A DNA stretch of 7,975 nucleotides. It comes from an uncultured Acidimicrobiaceae bacterium. GTDB lineage: Bacteria; Actinomycetota; Acidimicrobiia; Acidimicrobiales; Bog-793. The position numbers and the translations under genes are program-made. The stretch lies in assembly GCA_903907185.1 (NCBI GenBank), contig CAIVND010000094.1, forward strand, positions 1-7,975, given 5' to 3'. The notes under the pieces are model-generated. The model was not told the DNA's origin. It saw nothing but the letters and a program-made list of their open reading frames with translations, and made no database searches. Below, in pieces: positions 6,462 through 7,975 of this stretch (position 1 is the first letter of the stretch; each line of letters opens with the position of its first letter).

Positions 6462-7937
6462 TTAGGCGTTGGCGCTCGCATCTGCGGTTGGGGGGAAGAG
6501 CAGCGACTTCACGACGATCGGGAGTGCGCCGGTGCCGGGCACGAAGGCGCCGATGTCGAGGTAATCGAACTCTGAGACCTCAATGCCATCGACCGTTACC
6601 AGCTGTACGGCCTTGTCGGTCAACTCTTGGATGTGGCGACCGAGTAGTCCCGCAATGTCGCAGTCGCAGACGATGATGAGCGGAACCTCATGTGTCACCG
6701 TGATCTCAGGGCCGGCGGTGGCCAAAAAGGCCTCGGCGAGCACACTAAGTCTGGCGTAGGTGGCTGATCCGCCCCAGGCCATAGCGATTGCGACGGCGTC
6801 GGTGTCGATTGCTTTTTCGCGAAGGTCAAGCGAGCGTGCGATCGAGGCGATGATCTTGTCCTTGTCGAGGTCATCGACCGAGAGATCGATCTCCGGCTTG
6901 ATCACGGGAATGTTGCGGAGCGGTAATAGATCCTCGTTCGAGGCGTAGACCGTGTTGCCTGATAGCTGGAGACTGTACTGGGAGGCACCGAGCACGGTTG
7001 CGCGAATGCCCTTCGGTGGCTCCAATCGGTTGAGGTTGTTCGCTCGCACTAAGTTCATGACCGCATCGGCGAGTGGCTTACCAAGATCGCCGAAGGTGCG
7101 GGTCTCGCGCTCGTAGATGTACTCCGAGATTCCTCCGGAAAAGGTCACCGCATCGACGGTGTGGGCCTCACCCTTGGCAAACAGTGCTGGAGTGCGTAGC
7201 AAGCGATCTTCATCGGGATCACTTGGAAGCACACCTGCGTGCGTAAGTACTTCATTTGCCATGTAGGCGGTGAGTGCACTGAGCGTGGCGGGTTCAAGGG
7301 TGTCACCAACGCTGAGTGAGAGGCCGATGGTCTGCAACATCATGGCTGCAGGCTCTTCGATCTTGAGCACCTTCATGTCTTCATCGGTCGTGATAAGCCG
7401 GGCTCCGATGTCGATCGCAGCGACCCGCGCAAGCTGGCCTTCGGCCACGTACGCAAACTTGACGGTGCCCCCGCCCATGTCGATGTTGACGATGCTTTGA
7501 CCAGTTTCGTTTGAGATCCGCTCGATACCTGCTCCACGACAGGCAAGCGTTGATTCGATGGCATCACCGGCAGAGACAGCAACGAATTTTCCTGCGTGCG
7601 CGGAGAACATGTCGGCGATCGCGCGTGAGTTGTGCTTTGCAAGTGCAAGACCAGTGAGGATGATGGCACCGGAGTCGATGTCATCGTTGGTCATGTCCGC
7701 CTTCGCGTACTGCTCATCGAGGAACTCATTCAGACGATCGGTGTTGATCGTGGTGGCATCAAGGTAGGGCGTAATGAGGATGTCCGACTCGTAGATGAGC
7801 TCACGCTTGGTGACTACGAAGCGAGCATCGATACGTTGCAGTTCGATTAGGGAAAAGTTCAGCTGAGAGGTTGCTGAGCCGATATCGATACCTACGGTCG
7901 TGAGGCGAACGGTGAGGTCTTGGTCGAGCGAAAACAT
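6462..7937 (-). CDS. eutA: Ethanolamine ammonia-lyase reactivating factor EutA
   Basis: EutA is an ASKHA-fold (Hsp70/actin-like) ATPase that frees inactivated cobalamin from ethanolamine ammonia-lyase (EutBC) so that new adenosylcobalamin can bind. The 491-residue protein matches the family from end to end: phosphate-1 loop VGIDIGSATSQ (15-25), IDSGAIILTG (87-96), VSAGDAIES (121-129), phosphate-2 loop NIDMGGGTVKFA (151-162), adenosine motif TFSGGISE (265-272), RATVLGA (312-318), LPLRNIPV (338-345), and the C-terminal DYLDIGAFVPGTGALPIVVKSLLFP (458-482). E. coli EutA is about 467 residues. The ATG at 7937 puts 15 residues before the first loop, which fits, but it has no clear ribosome site and the frame stays open to the window edge, so the true start may be upstream. 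Its partners eutB and eutC are not in the window; they could lie beyond 7975. The bicupin gene downstream is not a standard eut gene. Confidence 0.93.
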   Translation of the reverse strand: MFSLDQDLTVRLTTVGIDIGSATSQLNFSLIELQRIDARFVVTKRELIYESDILITPYLDATTINTDRLNEFLDEQYAKADMTNDDIDSGAIILTGLALAKHNSRAIADMFSAHAGKFVAVSAGDAIESTLACRGAGIERISNETGQSIVNIDMGGGTVKFAYVAEGQLARVAAIDIGARLITTDEDMKVLKIEEPAAMMLQTIGLSLSVGDTLEPATLSALTAYMANEVLTHAGVLPSDPDEDRLLRTPALFAKGEAHTVDAVTFSGGISEYIYERETRTFGDLGKPLADAVMNLVRANNLNRLEPPKGIRATVLGASQYSLQLSGNTVYASNEDLLPLRNIPVIKPEIDLSVDDLDKDKIIASIARSLDLREKAIDTDAVAIAMAWGGSATYARLSVLAEAFLATAGPEITVTHEVPLIIVCDCDIAGLLGRHIQELTDKAVQLVTVDGIEVSEFDYLDIGAFVPGTGALPIVVKSLLFPPTADASANA

Positions 7938-7955
7938 GCTTCGCGGATTTGGTGA

Positions 7956-7975
7956 GGTATCGGTATCGGTATCGG
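7956..7975. repeat. Tandem hexamer repeat at the window edge
   Basis: Three consecutive copies of GGTATC, the last missing its final base, end at the window boundary, so the full length is unknown. On the minus strand, in the eutA frame, they read as alternating Asp and Thr codons with no stop before the ATG at 7937. Confidence 0.7.

Overview
The window looks like a stretch of bacterial chromosome of moderate GC (I judge about 55%). It carries eight convincing protein-coding genes on both strands and no RNA genes, CRISPR arrays or insertion sequences that I can see. A deazaflavin (F420)-dependent nitroreductase-family gene points to an actinobacterium, or less likely a chloroflexus. A moderate-GC member of the Acidimicrobiia would fit, but that is an inference from gene content and composition, not from a marker gene.

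Region by region: positions 39-2207 hold three plus-strand genes. These are the small F420-type nitroreductase/oxidoreductase, the universal P-loop ATPase YchF, and an unrecognised histidine-rich protein that probably binds metal. Converging on them is a minus-strand CE4/NodB-fold hydrolase (2244-3059), whose active-site residues resemble the metal-free PuuE allantoinase type more than a classic polysaccharide deacetylase. After a divergent 233-base gap comes a plus-strand bicupin protein (3293-4345). It converges on a minus-strand 174-residue protein with a charged helical segment and a polyproline tail (4468-4992), and the two share a perfect 15-bp hairpin. The right third is minus strand: eutA (6462-7937, possibly extending past the window edge), followed downstream by a second, different bicupin protein (5171-6370) that ends in a strand-specific terminator.

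How the genes may work together: EutA reactivates adenosylcobalamin-dependent ethanolamine ammonia-lyase, so the lyase (eutB/eutC) may lie beyond position 7975. The bicupin just downstream of eutA is not a standard eut gene. The first bicupin keeps a three-histidine metal site of the gentisate-dioxygenase type in its N-terminal half but has lost the ligands in its C-terminal half. Two unlike bicupins close to a eutA gene form the most unusual association here. A functional link between them is a hypothesis, because the sequence shows only proximity. The left part looks like ordinary housekeeping and hypothetical genes.
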